Below are positions 8,072 to 16,560 of a stretch of DNA of 64,000 bases, one piece after another. The DNA is from Arthrobacter sp. B6. Lineage in GTDB: Bacteria; Actinomycetota; Actinomycetes; Actinomycetales; Micrococcaceae. The notes under the pieces are model-generated. The model was not told the origin of the DNA. It worked only from the letters and a program-made list of their open reading frames with translations, and did not search any database. Position numbers and translations under genes: made by a program. Each line of letters begins with the position of its first letter. Position 1 is the stretch's first letter. The stretch lies in the NCBI RefSeq assembly GCF_001663775.1, contig NZ_KV467168.1, positions 1,460,083 to 1,524,082 on the forward strand, read 5' to 3'.

Positions 8072-9271
8072 GTGGAAGTTCCCTCCATTGTCTGGATCCT
8101 GACCATTGCAGGAATTGTTGGCCTGCTGGCCTTCGATTTCTTCTTCCATGTCCGGAAGGCCCACACCCCCTCGCTGAAGGAGTCGGCCATCTGGTCCTCC
8201 ATCTACGTGGGGATAGCGCTTCTGTTTGGCCTGGGCGTGCTCATGTTCGGCGGCCCCACCATGGGCACGGAATACTTCGCCGGCTACGTCACGGAGAAGG
8301 CGCTGTCCGTGGACAACCTTTTTGTGTTCCTCATCATCATGGCCAGCTTCAGGGTGCCCAGGGCTGACCAGCAAAAGGTGCTGCTGTTCGGCATCGTCTT
8401 CTCGCTGATTGCCCGCACCGGCTTTATCCTCCTGGGCGCTGCCCTGATCAACAGCTTCGCCTGGGTGTTCTACATCTTTGGGCTCATCCTCCTGGTTACC
8501 GCCGGCAACCTGCTCCGGCCGGAAGGCCACGACCAACACTCAGAGGGCCTGGTGGTCCGGCTCGCCAAGAAGTACCTCCCGGCGTCTGCACACTACGACG
8601 GCGACAAACTCTTCACCAGGGAGAACGGCAAGCGGGTCCTCACCCCGATGCTCCTTGTGATGGTGGCCATCGGCGGCACGGACATCCTGTTCGCCCTCGA
8701 CTCCATCCCCGCCATCTTCGGCCTGACCCAGAACGTGTACATCGTCTTTACCGCCACCGCGTTCTCCCTGATGGGCCTGCGCCAGCTGTACTTCCTCATA
8801 GACGGCCTGCTGGACCGCCTGATCTTCCTCGCCTATGGGCTGGCAGCCATCCTGGGCTTCATCGGCGTGAAACTCATCCTGCACGCCCTGCACGAGAACA
8901 ACCTCGCGTTCATCAACGACGGCCAGCACGTCAGCGTGATTGAAGTCAGCACCGAGATTTCGCTGACAGTGATCCTGGGCGTCCTGCTGGTCACCATCTT
9001 CGCGTCCATCTTCAGCCCCAAGGGCAAGGCCAAGAACGCGGTCTCGGGTGCGAAGCGGCACGCCACCGAGTACCTGGACCTCAACTACGAAACGGACATG
9101 GCAGAAAGGGACAAGATCTTCGCCCGGATGGTGCGGGAGGAAGAGCAGATCCGCAAGCTTCCCGAGAAGTACAAGCGGCTCATCCGTAACGAGACCGAGT
9201 TCCTTGCGCTGATCCGCAGCGCCCACGCCGAGCACGACAAAGCCCACGTGCGGGCAGACGCCGAGGGCTAG
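8072..9271 (+). CDS. TerC family integral membrane protein
   Basis: A 399-residue polytopic membrane protein of the TerC/Alx family (tellurite resistance, Mn export and protein-translocation-linked metal supply in characterised members). About eight hydrophobic segments are visible. Family signatures are EKALSVDNLFVFLIIM with its membrane aspartate, and DILFALDSIPAIFGLTQN. A charged cytoplasmic tail rich in Glu/Arg/Lys follows from residue ~330. The GTG start at 8072 has GAAAGG upstream. The 37-nt gap after recQ is too short for a yybP-ykoY manganese riboswitch. Confidence 0.92.
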   Translation: MEVPSIVWILTIAGIVGLLAFDFFFHVRKAHTPSLKESAIWSSIYVGIALLFGLGVLMFGGPTMGTEYFAGYVTEKALSVDNLFVFLIIMASFRVPRADQQKVLLFGIVFSLIARTGFILLGAALINSFAWVFYIFGLILLVTAGNLLRPEGHDQHSEGLVVRLAKKYLPASAHYDGDKLFTRENGKRVLTPMLLVMVAIGGTDILFALDSIPAIFGLTQNVYIVFTATAFSLMGLRQLYFLIDGLLDRLIFLAYGLAAILGFIGVKLILHALHENNLAFINDGQHVSVIEVSTEISLTVILGVLLVTIFASIFSPKGKAKNAVSGAKRHATEYLDLNYETDMAERDKIFARMVREEEQIRKLPEKYKRLIRNETEFLALIRSAHAEHDKAHVRADAEG

Positions 9272-9280
9272 CAGGGGCCT

Positions 9281-9352
9281 GACTGGCCGGGCCGGCCGGG
9301 CCGGCCGCGCCAGGCTGGCTTTCTGGCCGGGCGTGGGCGGGCCTGGCCGGCC
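9281..9352. repeat. GC-rich GGCCGGGCC repeat with self-complementary ends
   Basis: This low-complexity stretch is built almost only from G and C with repeated GGCCGGGCC words. GGGCCGGCC near 9289 and GGCCGGCCC ending at 9351 can pair, and TTATTGT follows. It begins 10 nt after the terC stop, so it may be a terminator for recQ-terC. The exact fold is ambiguous because many registers are possible. Confidence 0.5.
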
Positions 9353-9433
9353 CTTATTGTCAGCCCCTCTTGCTAGATTCGAACCAGGCAAGGGGAACCG
9401 TCCCCAAGCCAGATCAGTCAATGGGGAGGCCCC

Positions 9434-12400
9434 ATGTTCCTGCTCGATCCTGCCAGCGCTGATTCAGCTCCGGACGCACCCCGGGACCTGGTGTTTTCCG
9501 CCAGCGACCTCGTGGCAGCCAGCGAGTGTGAGTACCGCACGCTCCGCGTCCTGGACGAGAAGCTGGGCCGTTCCCCGAAGGCAGACTTCCCCGACGACGA
9601 GATGCAGCGCCGCGCCGGTGCCCTGGGCGACAAGCACGAGGCGAAGGTGTTGGCGGGCCTCATCGCCCAGTACGGCGAATGGGATGCCAGCCGCGGCGCC
9701 GGCGTGTATTCGATCGAACGCGGCGACAACGTCCGTGCTGACCTTGTGGCCAAGCAGGCCGAAACCGAGCTGGCGCTGCGTGCCGGGGCGGATGTGGTGT
9801 TCCAGGCAACCTTCTTCGACGGCGAGTTCCTGGGATACGCAGACTTCATCGTGAATGAGGCCGCCGGCACCGGAAGCCCCGGACGCTATGAGGTCTGGGA
9901 CACCAAGCTGGCCCGGCACGCCAAGGTGGGCGCCCTCCTGCAGCTCGCCGCCTACGGTGACCAGCTCATCGGCATGGGCCTGGAACCCTCCCCCAAGGTC
10001 ACCCTGGTGCTGGGCGCAGTGGTCGACGGCGACTACGTGCGCAGCGTCCATTCCCTCCCCGATCTGCTGCCGGTCTTCCGCGAGCGCCGCGACCGCTTCC
10101 GTGCCCTGACCGCCGGGCACCGGGAGGGCGGCGGACAGGTGCAGTGGATGCAGCCTGGCATCACGTACTGCGGTCGGTGCAACTACTGCGCCGGGCAGGT
10201 CCAGGCGCATCGGGATCTCCTGATGGTCGGCGGAATGTCCACCCTCCGCCGGAAGAAGCTCCGTGCCGAGGGCATCACCACCATTGAGGCCCTCGCCGAC
10301 CTTCCACCGGACAAGGCAACCGGTTCGCTGGTACGGCTCCGCGATCAAGCACGGATGCAGCTCGGCCGGGATATCCCGCACGGTTCGCGGACTTTTACCA
10401 AGGACGGCGAGGACCACACAGTGGCGTTTAAGGTGCTGCCGGATAACGCCCTGGCTGGCATACCCTCGCCCAGCCCGGGCGACATCTTCTTCGACTTCGA
10501 GGGCGACCCCCTCTGGCAGGATCCGGCCACCGGCCAGTGGGGGCTGGAGTACCTGTTCGGCGTGATCGAGGCGCCGGATGCCGCCGCCGATGCCGCCGAC
10601 AGGCCGGTGTTCCGTCCGTTCTGGGCGCATTCCCGCTCCGAGGAACGTCAGGCGTTCCTGGACTTCCTGGCCTATGTGGAGGAACGCCGCGCCCGGTACC
10701 CGGACATGCACGTCTACCACTACGCCGCGTACGAGAAATCTGCGCTCCGCAACCTGTCCGTGACGCATCTGGCGGGCGAGGACATCGTGGATGACTGGCT
10801 CCGTAAAGGCGTGCTGGTGGACCTCTATGCCACCGCCCGCCACTCACTGAGGATCTCCGAGCCCTCCTACTCCATCAAGAAACTCGAGCCGCTCTATATG
10901 GGCAGCAATCTCCGCTCCGGCGACGTAAAGGACGCTGGTGCTTCGGTGGTGGCGTACGCCGCCTATTGCGCGGCCCGCGACGACGGCGATGCCGCCAGTG
11001 CCGCCCAAATCCTGGCTTCGATTTCGGATTACAACGAATACGACTGCCTTTCCACCCTCCGCCTCCGCGACTGGCTGCTGGGACTGCGCTCATCAGGCCC
11101 GGACGTTCCCGGCGCCGCCCGCCCGGGCGGGTCCACAACTGCAGGAACGGCCGACGGCGGCGGGGCGCCGCCCCGGCAGCTGGCAGTTCGGGGAGCGGAG
11201 ACTACAGAACCCTCGCCGGAGGAGCTCCGGCTCCAGGAGTACCTTGCCGGCTTCCCGGACACCCGGCCCTGGACCAACGATGAGCGTGCCATCGCCATGG
11301 TTGCCGCCGCCACCGGTTACCACCGGCGCGAACGGAAGCAGTTCTGGTGGGAGCACTTCGACCGGACCGAATCCGAGATCGACCATTGGTCAGACCACCG
11401 CAACGTGTTTGTGGTGGACTCCGCCGACGTGGTCACGGACTGGCTGCTCGCCAAGCCCACGGTGCGGATGCGCACCCGTGTCCTGAGGCTCAGCGGAACC
11501 ATGAGCGAGGGCTCCGATTTTAAGCCCGGCACCACATGGTGCCGGCTCTACGATTCGCCCGTGCCGGATGGGCTGGAGGACCCGCAGGGAAACCTGCTGG
11601 CGCGCGGCTATGCCTTCGGCACCGTGGTCACCGCAGTCGAGGACCATTCGGACACTCCGGGCAAGACCATCATCACCATTGAGGAGAAGGAGACCGGCAG
11701 GGTCCCCGCGTACCCGCACTTTCCGGTGGCGCTGACTGAGGACCAGCCCGTTCCCACAGTGAATATCGAGGCGGCCCTGGCGGAGCTGGCGCAGCACGTC
11801 GGAGCCTCGGTTCCGTCGCTGCCGCAGCACCCTGGCGTGGACATCCTGCGCAAAGCTCCGCCGCGGTTCCGTTCGCTGCCCGGCCCCGCTTTCGTCGGAA
11901 AGGACAGCTCCGGCGCGGCGGACTACATCACGGCCATCACCACCTCGTTGCAGGACCTCGACCGCTCCTACCTCGCCGTGCAGGGGCCGCCCGGAACCGG
12001 CAAGACCTACGTCGGCTCCCATGTCATCGCCCGGCTGGTGGACGCGGGCTGGAAGATCGGCGTCGTTGCCCAGTCCCACGCGGTGGTGGAGAACATGCTC
12101 TGCACGGCAATCAAAACCGCCGGGGTTGACCCGGCCCGGGTGGCCAAGAAACTTGCTGCCGAACACGATGTGCCGTGGGGACAAATCAAGGAGACGGACG
12201 TCGCCGCGCTGCTGGACTCCCGGGGCGGCTGCCTGGTGGGCGGCACGGCGTGGACCATGACCGGCAAGTCGGTTCCTGCCGGGTCCCTGGACCTGCTGGT
12301 GATTGACGAGGCCGGGCAGTTCTCGCTGGCCAACACCCTGGCCGTGGCACGTTCAGCCAAACGCCTCCTGCTCCTGGGTGACCCGCAGCAGCTTCCGCAG

Positions 12401-13138
12401 GTCACACAGGGCTCGCACCCGGAGCCTGTGGACGAGTCCGCCCTCGGCTGGCTCGCCGCCGGGCACGCCACCCTGCCCCCTGAGCTGGGCTATTTCCTCG
12501 CGGACAGCTGGCGCATGCACCCCGAACTGTGCCGCGCGGTGTCCGTCCTGAGTTACGACGGCAAGCTTGAATCGGCACCGGCAGCCTCCCTCCGGGGCCT
12601 GGCCGAGTTGCCTCCCGGCGTGGAGACGGTGTTCGTTGAGCACAGCGGCAACACCACAGCATCGTCTGAAGAGGCCGCCGAAGTGGTCAGGCAGGCGCAG
12701 CGGCACATTGGACTGAAGTGGATTGCCGGCGGCGACCAGCCTGCCCGGCCCCTGGCCGCCGGAGACGTCCTGGTGGTGGCCGCGTACAACGCCCAGGTCC
12801 AGCTGATCCGCCACGCACTCCAGCAGGAAGGGCTTGACGCGGTGCGGGTGGGAACCGTGGACAAGTTCCAAGGCCAGGAGGCTCCCGTTGTCCTGGTGTC
12901 CATGGCCTGCTCCGCTGTTGCCGAAGCCCCCCGCGGGGCAGAGTTCCTGCTGAACCGCAACAGGATCAACGTGGCTGTGTCCCGGGGCCAGTGGCGGTCA
13001 GTGATTGTCCGCTCCCCCGAGCTCACCAACTACATGCCCCGAAAACCAGAGGTGCTTGAGGAACTCGGGGCGTTTATCGGTTTGAGCCCCAGGACCAGCG
13101 GCGCCACAGCCAGCGGCGCCCGACCACCGGCGGCATAG
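9434..13138 (+). CDS. TM0106-family RecB-like nuclease / RNase H-like / SF1 helicase
   Basis: A 1234-residue three-part protein. Residues ~20-260 form a Cas4/RecB-like nuclease with the cysteine cluster YCGRCNYC near residue 245. An RNase H-like (YprB-type) exonuclease domain starts near 350 with DIFFDFEGDPLW. A Dna2/Upf1-like SF1 helicase begins near 850: Walker A VQGPPGTGKTYVG, Walker B LLVIDEAGQF, LLGDPQQLPQV, and motifs TVDKFQGQEAPVVLVSM and NRINVAVSRGQWRSVIV. GGGGAGG precedes ATG 9434. A role in end resection or repair is inferred; no partner gene adjoins it. Confidence 0.92.
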   Translation: MFLLDPASADSAPDAPRDLVFSASDLVAASECEYRTLRVLDEKLGRSPKADFPDDEMQRRAGALGDKHEAKVLAGLIAQYGEWDASRGAGVYSIERGDNVRADLVAKQAETELALRAGADVVFQATFFDGEFLGYADFIVNEAAGTGSPGRYEVWDTKLARHAKVGALLQLAAYGDQLIGMGLEPSPKVTLVLGAVVDGDYVRSVHSLPDLLPVFRERRDRFRALTAGHREGGGQVQWMQPGITYCGRCNYCAGQVQAHRDLLMVGGMSTLRRKKLRAEGITTIEALADLPPDKATGSLVRLRDQARMQLGRDIPHGSRTFTKDGEDHTVAFKVLPDNALAGIPSPSPGDIFFDFEGDPLWQDPATGQWGLEYLFGVIEAPDAAADAADRPVFRPFWAHSRSEERQAFLDFLAYVEERRARYPDMHVYHYAAYEKSALRNLSVTHLAGEDIVDDWLRKGVLVDLYATARHSLRISEPSYSIKKLEPLYMGSNLRSGDVKDAGASVVAYAAYCAARDDGDAASAAQILASISDYNEYDCLSTLRLRDWLLGLRSSGPDVPGAARPGGSTTAGTADGGGAPPRQLAVRGAETTEPSPEELRLQEYLAGFPDTRPWTNDERAIAMVAAATGYHRRERKQFWWEHFDRTESEIDHWSDHRNVFVVDSADVVTDWLLAKPTVRMRTRVLRLSGTMSEGSDFKPGTTWCRLYDSPVPDGLEDPQGNLLARGYAFGTVVTAVEDHSDTPGKTIITIEEKETGRVPAYPHFPVALTEDQPVPTVNIEAALAELAQHVGASVPSLPQHPGVDILRKAPPRFRSLPGPAFVGKDSSGAADYITAITTSLQDLDRSYLAVQGPPGTGKTYVGSHVIARLVDAGWKIGVVAQSHAVVENMLCTAIKTAGVDPARVAKKLAAEHDVPWGQIKETDVAALLDSRGGCLVGGTAWTMTGKSVPAGSLDLLVIDEAGQFSLANTLAVARSAKRLLLLGDPQQLPQVTQGSHPEPVDESALGWLAAGHATLPPELGYFLADSWRMHPELCRAVSVLSYDGKLESAPAASLRGLAELPPGVETVFVEHSGNTTASSEEAAEVVRQAQRHIGLKWIAGGDQPARPLAAGDVLVVAAYNAQVQLIRHALQQEGLDAVRVGTVDKFQGQEAPVVLVSMACSAVAEAPRGAEFLLNRNRINVAVSRGQWRSVIVRSPELTNYMPRKPEVLEELGAFIGLSPRTSGATASGARPPAA

Positions 13139-13173
13139 AGGGCAGCGGCCGGGCAGACCTTCAAAAGCCGCTG

Positions 13174-13518
13174 TCAGCGGGCGTTGAAACCGCGGAAACC
13201 GCCCTCGGCCGCGGACAGTGTGTCTTCAACCCGTTCGACCCGGCCGGGGGTGTTGTCCGACTTGAGCCAGTCGAGCAAATCCTGCACGCGGTTTTGCGGC
13301 CCCTCGGCGATCACCGACACGGAGCCGTCGTCGAGGTTTTTCACCAACCCCGTCAGGCCCAGCTCCTCAGCCTTCCCCATCGTCCAGAAGCGGAAACCGA
13401 CGCCCTGCACCACGCCGAAGACACGCGCGGAGAGCCGGATATCGCCGTCGTCCCCTCCTGCAGATTCCGGTCCTGGCTGGTCCCGGCCTGCGGAGTGCCT
13501 TCCTGCCGACGCTGCCAT
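13174..13518 (-). CDS. acyP: acylphosphatase
   Basis: A small enzyme hydrolysing acyl phosphates. The 114-residue protein has ~25 extra N-terminal residues before the ~90-residue core. The phosphate-binding loop GVVQGVGFRFW carries the catalytic arginine, and VKNLDDGSVSVIAEG the catalytic asparagine. ATG 13518 lies 4 nt after the yceI-like stop, so the two are probably cotranscribed. A shorter start near DIRLSARVFG would give a typical length but shows no better ribosome site. Confidence 0.92.
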   Translation of the reverse strand: MAASAGRHSAGRDQPGPESAGGDDGDIRLSARVFGVVQGVGFRFWTMGKAEELGLTGLVKNLDDGSVSVIAEGPQNRVQDLLDWLKSDNTPGRVERVEDTLSAAEGGFRGFNAR

Positions 13519-13522
13519 CGCG

Positions 13523-14068
13523 TCAGGACTGCTTGACCAGCGCCGCTTCGACGTTGATCCTGACTTTGTCGCTGACCAGCAGGCCGCCCGTTTCCAGGAC
13601 CGCGTTCCACGTCAAGCCGAACTCTTTGCGGCTGATCTCCGCCTCCGCGGAGAAGCCGGCGCGGGTAGCTCCGAACGGGTCAACGGCAACGCCGGTGAAT
13701 TCGACTTCGAGTTCAACGGGTTTGGTGATGCCGCGGATGGTGAGGTCGCCGGTAAGGGTGTAGTCCTCGCCATCGCCTTCTGCCGACGTGGCACGGAAGG
13801 TCATCTCAGGGAAGTTCTCCACGTCGAAGAAATCCGGGCCCTTCACATGGCCGTCCCGGTTGGCATCGCCGGAATCGAAGCTGGCTGTCTTGACGGTGGC
13901 GTGCAACGAGGCATCAGCCAGGGACCCGCCAATCCGGGCCTCGGCGCTGGCATCCGTGAAACGGCCGCGGACTTTGCTGATGCCGGCGTGGCGGACCGTG
14001 AAGCCGATCTCGCTGTGGGACATGTCCAACGTCCAGACGCCCGGCGTGATTCCTGTGGGAAGAGTCAT
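13523..14068 (-). CDS. YceI family lipid-binding-like protein
   Basis: A 181-residue YceI-type lipocalin-like beta-barrel: WTLDMSHSEIGFTVRHAGISKVRG at the start, then SFDSGDANRDGHVKGPDFF and LTIRGITKPVELEVEF. YceI relatives bind isoprenoid chains in the periplasm, but this one has no signal peptide and is likely cytoplasmic, as in many actinobacterial versions. ATG 14068 is preceded by AGGAGA at 7 nt. It is first in a pair with acylphosphatase. Confidence 0.9.
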   Translation of the reverse strand: MTLPTGITPGVWTLDMSHSEIGFTVRHAGISKVRGRFTDASAEARIGGSLADASLHATVKTASFDSGDANRDGHVKGPDFFDVENFPEMTFRATSAEGDGEDYTLTGDLTIRGITKPVELEVEFTGVAVDPFGATRAGFSAEAEISRKEFGLTWNAVLETGGLLVSDKVRINVEAALVKQS

Positions 14069-14134
14069 TTCCGCATCTCCTAGGGTGGGTGGAAACCGGT
14101 CACAGCGACCAAAACCCACAGTGCGTCACACCGC

Positions 14135-14195
14135 AGTTTTTGTCCAGATACGGAGCCCAAAGGCACCCTAAGATCTCCGTATCTGGACAAAAACT
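14135..14195. repeat. long palindrome, GAGTTTTTGTCCAGATA family, copy 2
   Basis: A perfect 21-bp inverted repeat: left arm 14135-14155, right arm 14175-14195, spacer 19 nt. The arm begins AGTTTTTGTCCAGATACGG. The right arm ends 13 nt from the stop codon of the X25 fusion gene (minus strand). The same arm word is found at 1406-1470 and 59660-59722. Confidence 0.92.
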
Positions 14196-14207
14196 CCCCG
14201 GGCGGGA

Positions 14208-15164
14208 TCAGTTGATCACGATGTCCCGCGTGCGGTGGTCGTAACGGATGGTGACGGTGCCGCCGTCGTGGTGCAGTTCGTGGTTGGGGCCGTCAAACGT
14301 GCCGAATGCACCGTAGTTCTCTTCCCACGAGCGGTTCAGCGCGATCTTGAACGTGTAGTAGCCGGCGGGCAGTTCGGCGCTGATCTTCCACTGCTGGGCG
14401 ACAAAATCAAACTGCATCTGGGCCTCGTCGTACTGCGGCGCCCAGTTCTCCGGAGCGCCCAGGAGGGTGTTGAAGTCGCCCGCAACGGCAACCGCCTCCG
14501 GCTGCGGGAAGGTCTCCACGTCCGGTCCTTCAAGCGAATCCGCCACGGCGGCTTCCGACTTCGTTTTCGGGGCTGCCTTGCGCGTACGGACAGCCTTGAC
14601 CACCGGTTCCACGGCCTCTTCGATTTTCTTGGCGGCCTTGCCGACGGCCTCGGCAGCCTTCTTCGCCGGCGCCTTCTTGGCGGGGGCCTTTTTGGCGGGA
14701 GCCTTCGTCCCGCTTTCCTCCTCGGCTGCGGCGCTCTTGACCACTGCGGACTTGCGGGTGGTCCTGGCCGCTGCCACCTTGGCGGGTGCGGCAACGGGCG
14801 CCACCGGCACGGGGGTGTCAGCCGGAACGGGAGTTCCGGCGTCGAGCGCTGCCGCAAACGATTCGGCATCCGGGAAGGCCACGGTGGCGCGCATCCCGTC
14901 CTCGGTGACGGTCCAGCCGGAACGGCCCTTGACCAGCCAGCCGGCCTTAACCAACTTCGCAGTAGCGGAGGTGAGGGTCTTGTGGCCGCGGGGAATTCCG
15001 CCGCTGAGCAACTCGGCCTCGTGCGGGCTGAACGGCACGCGGACGGTGGCTTCAGCCAGCACCCCTCCCGCGTTCAGCGCTTCACCGGTCCACGTGCCTT
15101 CCGTCAGGACATCCAGCACGGACTTGAGTCGAAGGTTGGTGTTTTCTGCGGTGGACTTGGCCAT
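14208..15164 (-). CDS. winged-helix / histone-tail / X25 carbohydrate-binding-like fusion
   Basis: A 318-residue cytoplasmic protein with three visible parts. Residues ~5-115 look like a winged helix similar to Mrr-N (HKTLTSATAKLVKAGWLVKG, WTVTEDGMRA, FPDAESFAAAL). Residues ~130-215 are an Ala/Lys/Pro tail like histone H1, with three APAKK repeats. Residues ~225-318 match the X25 module of pullulanases (AVAVAGDFNTLLG, YDEAQMQFDF, LPAGYYTFKIALN, WEENYGAFG, GPNHELHHDG). There is no catalytic domain and no signal peptide, so a glycosidase label would be misleading. DNA- and glycan-binding are inferred. ATG 15164 has AAAGGGG upstream. Confidence 0.85.
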   Translation of the reverse strand: MAKSTAENTNLRLKSVLDVLTEGTWTGEALNAGGVLAEATVRVPFSPHEAELLSGGIPRGHKTLTSATAKLVKAGWLVKGRSGWTVTEDGMRATVAFPDAESFAAALDAGTPVPADTPVPVAPVAAPAKVAAARTTRKSAVVKSAAAEEESGTKAPAKKAPAKKAPAKKAAEAVGKAAKKIEEAVEPVVKAVRTRKAAPKTKSEAAVADSLEGPDVETFPQPEAVAVAGDFNTLLGAPENWAPQYDEAQMQFDFVAQQWKISAELPAGYYTFKIALNRSWEENYGAFGTFDGPNHELHHDGGTVTIRYDHRTRDIVIN

Positions 15165-15423
15165 GGTTCCCCTTTGTAAAGCGATCGGTCATTAGGCATC
15201 ATGCCAACAGCCTGTTAAATCGCACGACTTTAATTGGTTAACTCTGCGTGTCGTGACCGACTATGACGCGGTTAACTCCCGGAAGTGAGGCGGGAGTCTC
15301 AGGTTAGGGCGGTTTGCTTAACCCCGGGGCGCTGAAATGGCTTCCGCCGCTCCCTGCCCAAACACGCTTTGCGGCACCAGTTTAGCGGCAGGCTGGACCG
15401 GCCGCCTTAATGGCGCTGCGCGG

Positions 15424-16512
15424 TTACGCCCGGTTCAGCTCGTCCAGCAGCTCGGCTTTGCGCTCTTCCGAGGCAAAGGACGAGTGGATGGAGTTGGCTG
15501 CTAGCCGCGAACGGTCAAAGTCGGAAAGCCCAAAAACGGCTTCCAGCTGCGCGAAGTTGTCGTCCACGTAGCCGCCAAAATACGCCGGATCATCGGAGTT
15601 CACGGAGACATTGAGCCCGGCGGCGAGCATGGCCGGCAACGGGTGGTCCGCCAGCGTGTCCACGGCGCGCAGCCGGACGTTGGACAGGGGGCAGACCGTC
15701 AGCGGAATCCGCTCTTCCACCAGCCGCTCCACCAGGTCGGGATCCTCCATGCACCGGATGCCATGGTCGATCCGCTCCACGCCCAGAACGTCCAGCGCCT
15801 CCAGGATGTATGACGCCGGTCCCTCCTCGCCCGCGTGGGCGGTCAGCCGCAGGCCCGCTTCCCGGGCCTTGGCGAACAGGCGTTCAAACTTCGACGGCGG
15901 GTTGCCCACCTCGGCCGAGTCCAGGCCGATCGCGCCAATGGGTGCGTTCATGGCCAGAAGTCCGTCCAGGACCTCCAGCGCGGACTCCTCGGACAGGTCG
16001 CGGAGGAACGCGGCGATCAGGAAGGTGGAGACGCCGAAGTCGTTCACGGACGTCGCCAGGGCGGATGCCACCCCGTTGACGCAGGTTTCAAGGCTGATGC
16101 CCCGGGACAAATGCGCCTGCGGGTCCATCATGATCTCCGCGTGCCGGACTCCCGCGGCGGCGGCGCGGGCGAGGTAGTCGCGGGTCATGTCGGCGAAGTC
16201 CTGTTCCGTTTGCAGCACCGCCATGTTGGCGTAGTACAGGTCCAGGAACGACTGCAGATCGGTGAACTCATACAGTGCCCGAAGCTCGTCAATGCCCGAA
16301 TACGGGAGGGAGATACCGTTGCGCTCCGCAAGTTCGAAGATCAGTTCCGGCTGCAGGGTGCCCTCGATGTGCAGGTGGAGCTCGGCGACGGGAAGCATCC
16401 TCACAGCCGCTTCAGGCAGTTCCGACTCTTGCAGTTCCGGCTCAGGAAGGTCCGTCTGAGTGGGGTCCGTCTCAGTGAGCGGATCGGCAGCGGTGTCCCG
16501 GTAATTGTCCAT
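15424..16512 (-). CDS. adenine/adenosine deaminase family protein (adenine-type)
   Basis: A 362-residue metal-dependent amidohydrolase that deaminates a purine base or nucleoside. Zinc ligands and catalytic residues are visible: HLHIEG, the HAGEE motif, ERIDHGIRC, and [20 protein letters not shown] (Glu rather than the HLDG of true adenosine deaminases) and SDDPAYF are features of the adenine / N6-isopentenyladenine deaminase branch, so adenine is the better guess. An acidic 30-residue N-terminal leader (repeated [13 protein letters not shown]) precedes the barrel. The gene starts 48 nt from the divergent uvrA2-like gene. Confidence 0.9.
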   Translation of the reverse strand: MDNYRDTAADPLTETDPTQTDLPEPELQESELPEAAVRMLPVAELHLHIEGTLQPELIFELAERNGISLPYSGIDELRALYEFTDLQSFLDLYYANMAVLQTEQDFADMTRDYLARAAAAGVRHAEIMMDPQAHLSRGISLETCVNGVASALATSVNDFGVSTFLIAAFLRDLSEESALEVLDGLLAMNAPIGAIGLDSAEVGNPPSKFERLFAKAREAGLRLTAHAGEEGPASYILEALDVLGVERIDHGIRCMEDPDLVERLVEERIPLTVCPLSNVRLRAVDTLADHPLPAMLAAGLNVSVNSDDPAYFGGYVDDNFAQLEAVFGLSDFDRSRLAANSIHSSFASEERKAELLDELNRA

Positions 16513-16560
16513 CCGGTCAGGATATCGCCCGCCGGCCGATTCGCCGCTAGAGTCGGATCA

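Noticed and set aside
15835..16560. N-terminal extension of the UvrA2 gene
   Set aside because: The frame is open upstream, but it lies antisense to the adenine deaminase gene and has no similarity to UvrA.
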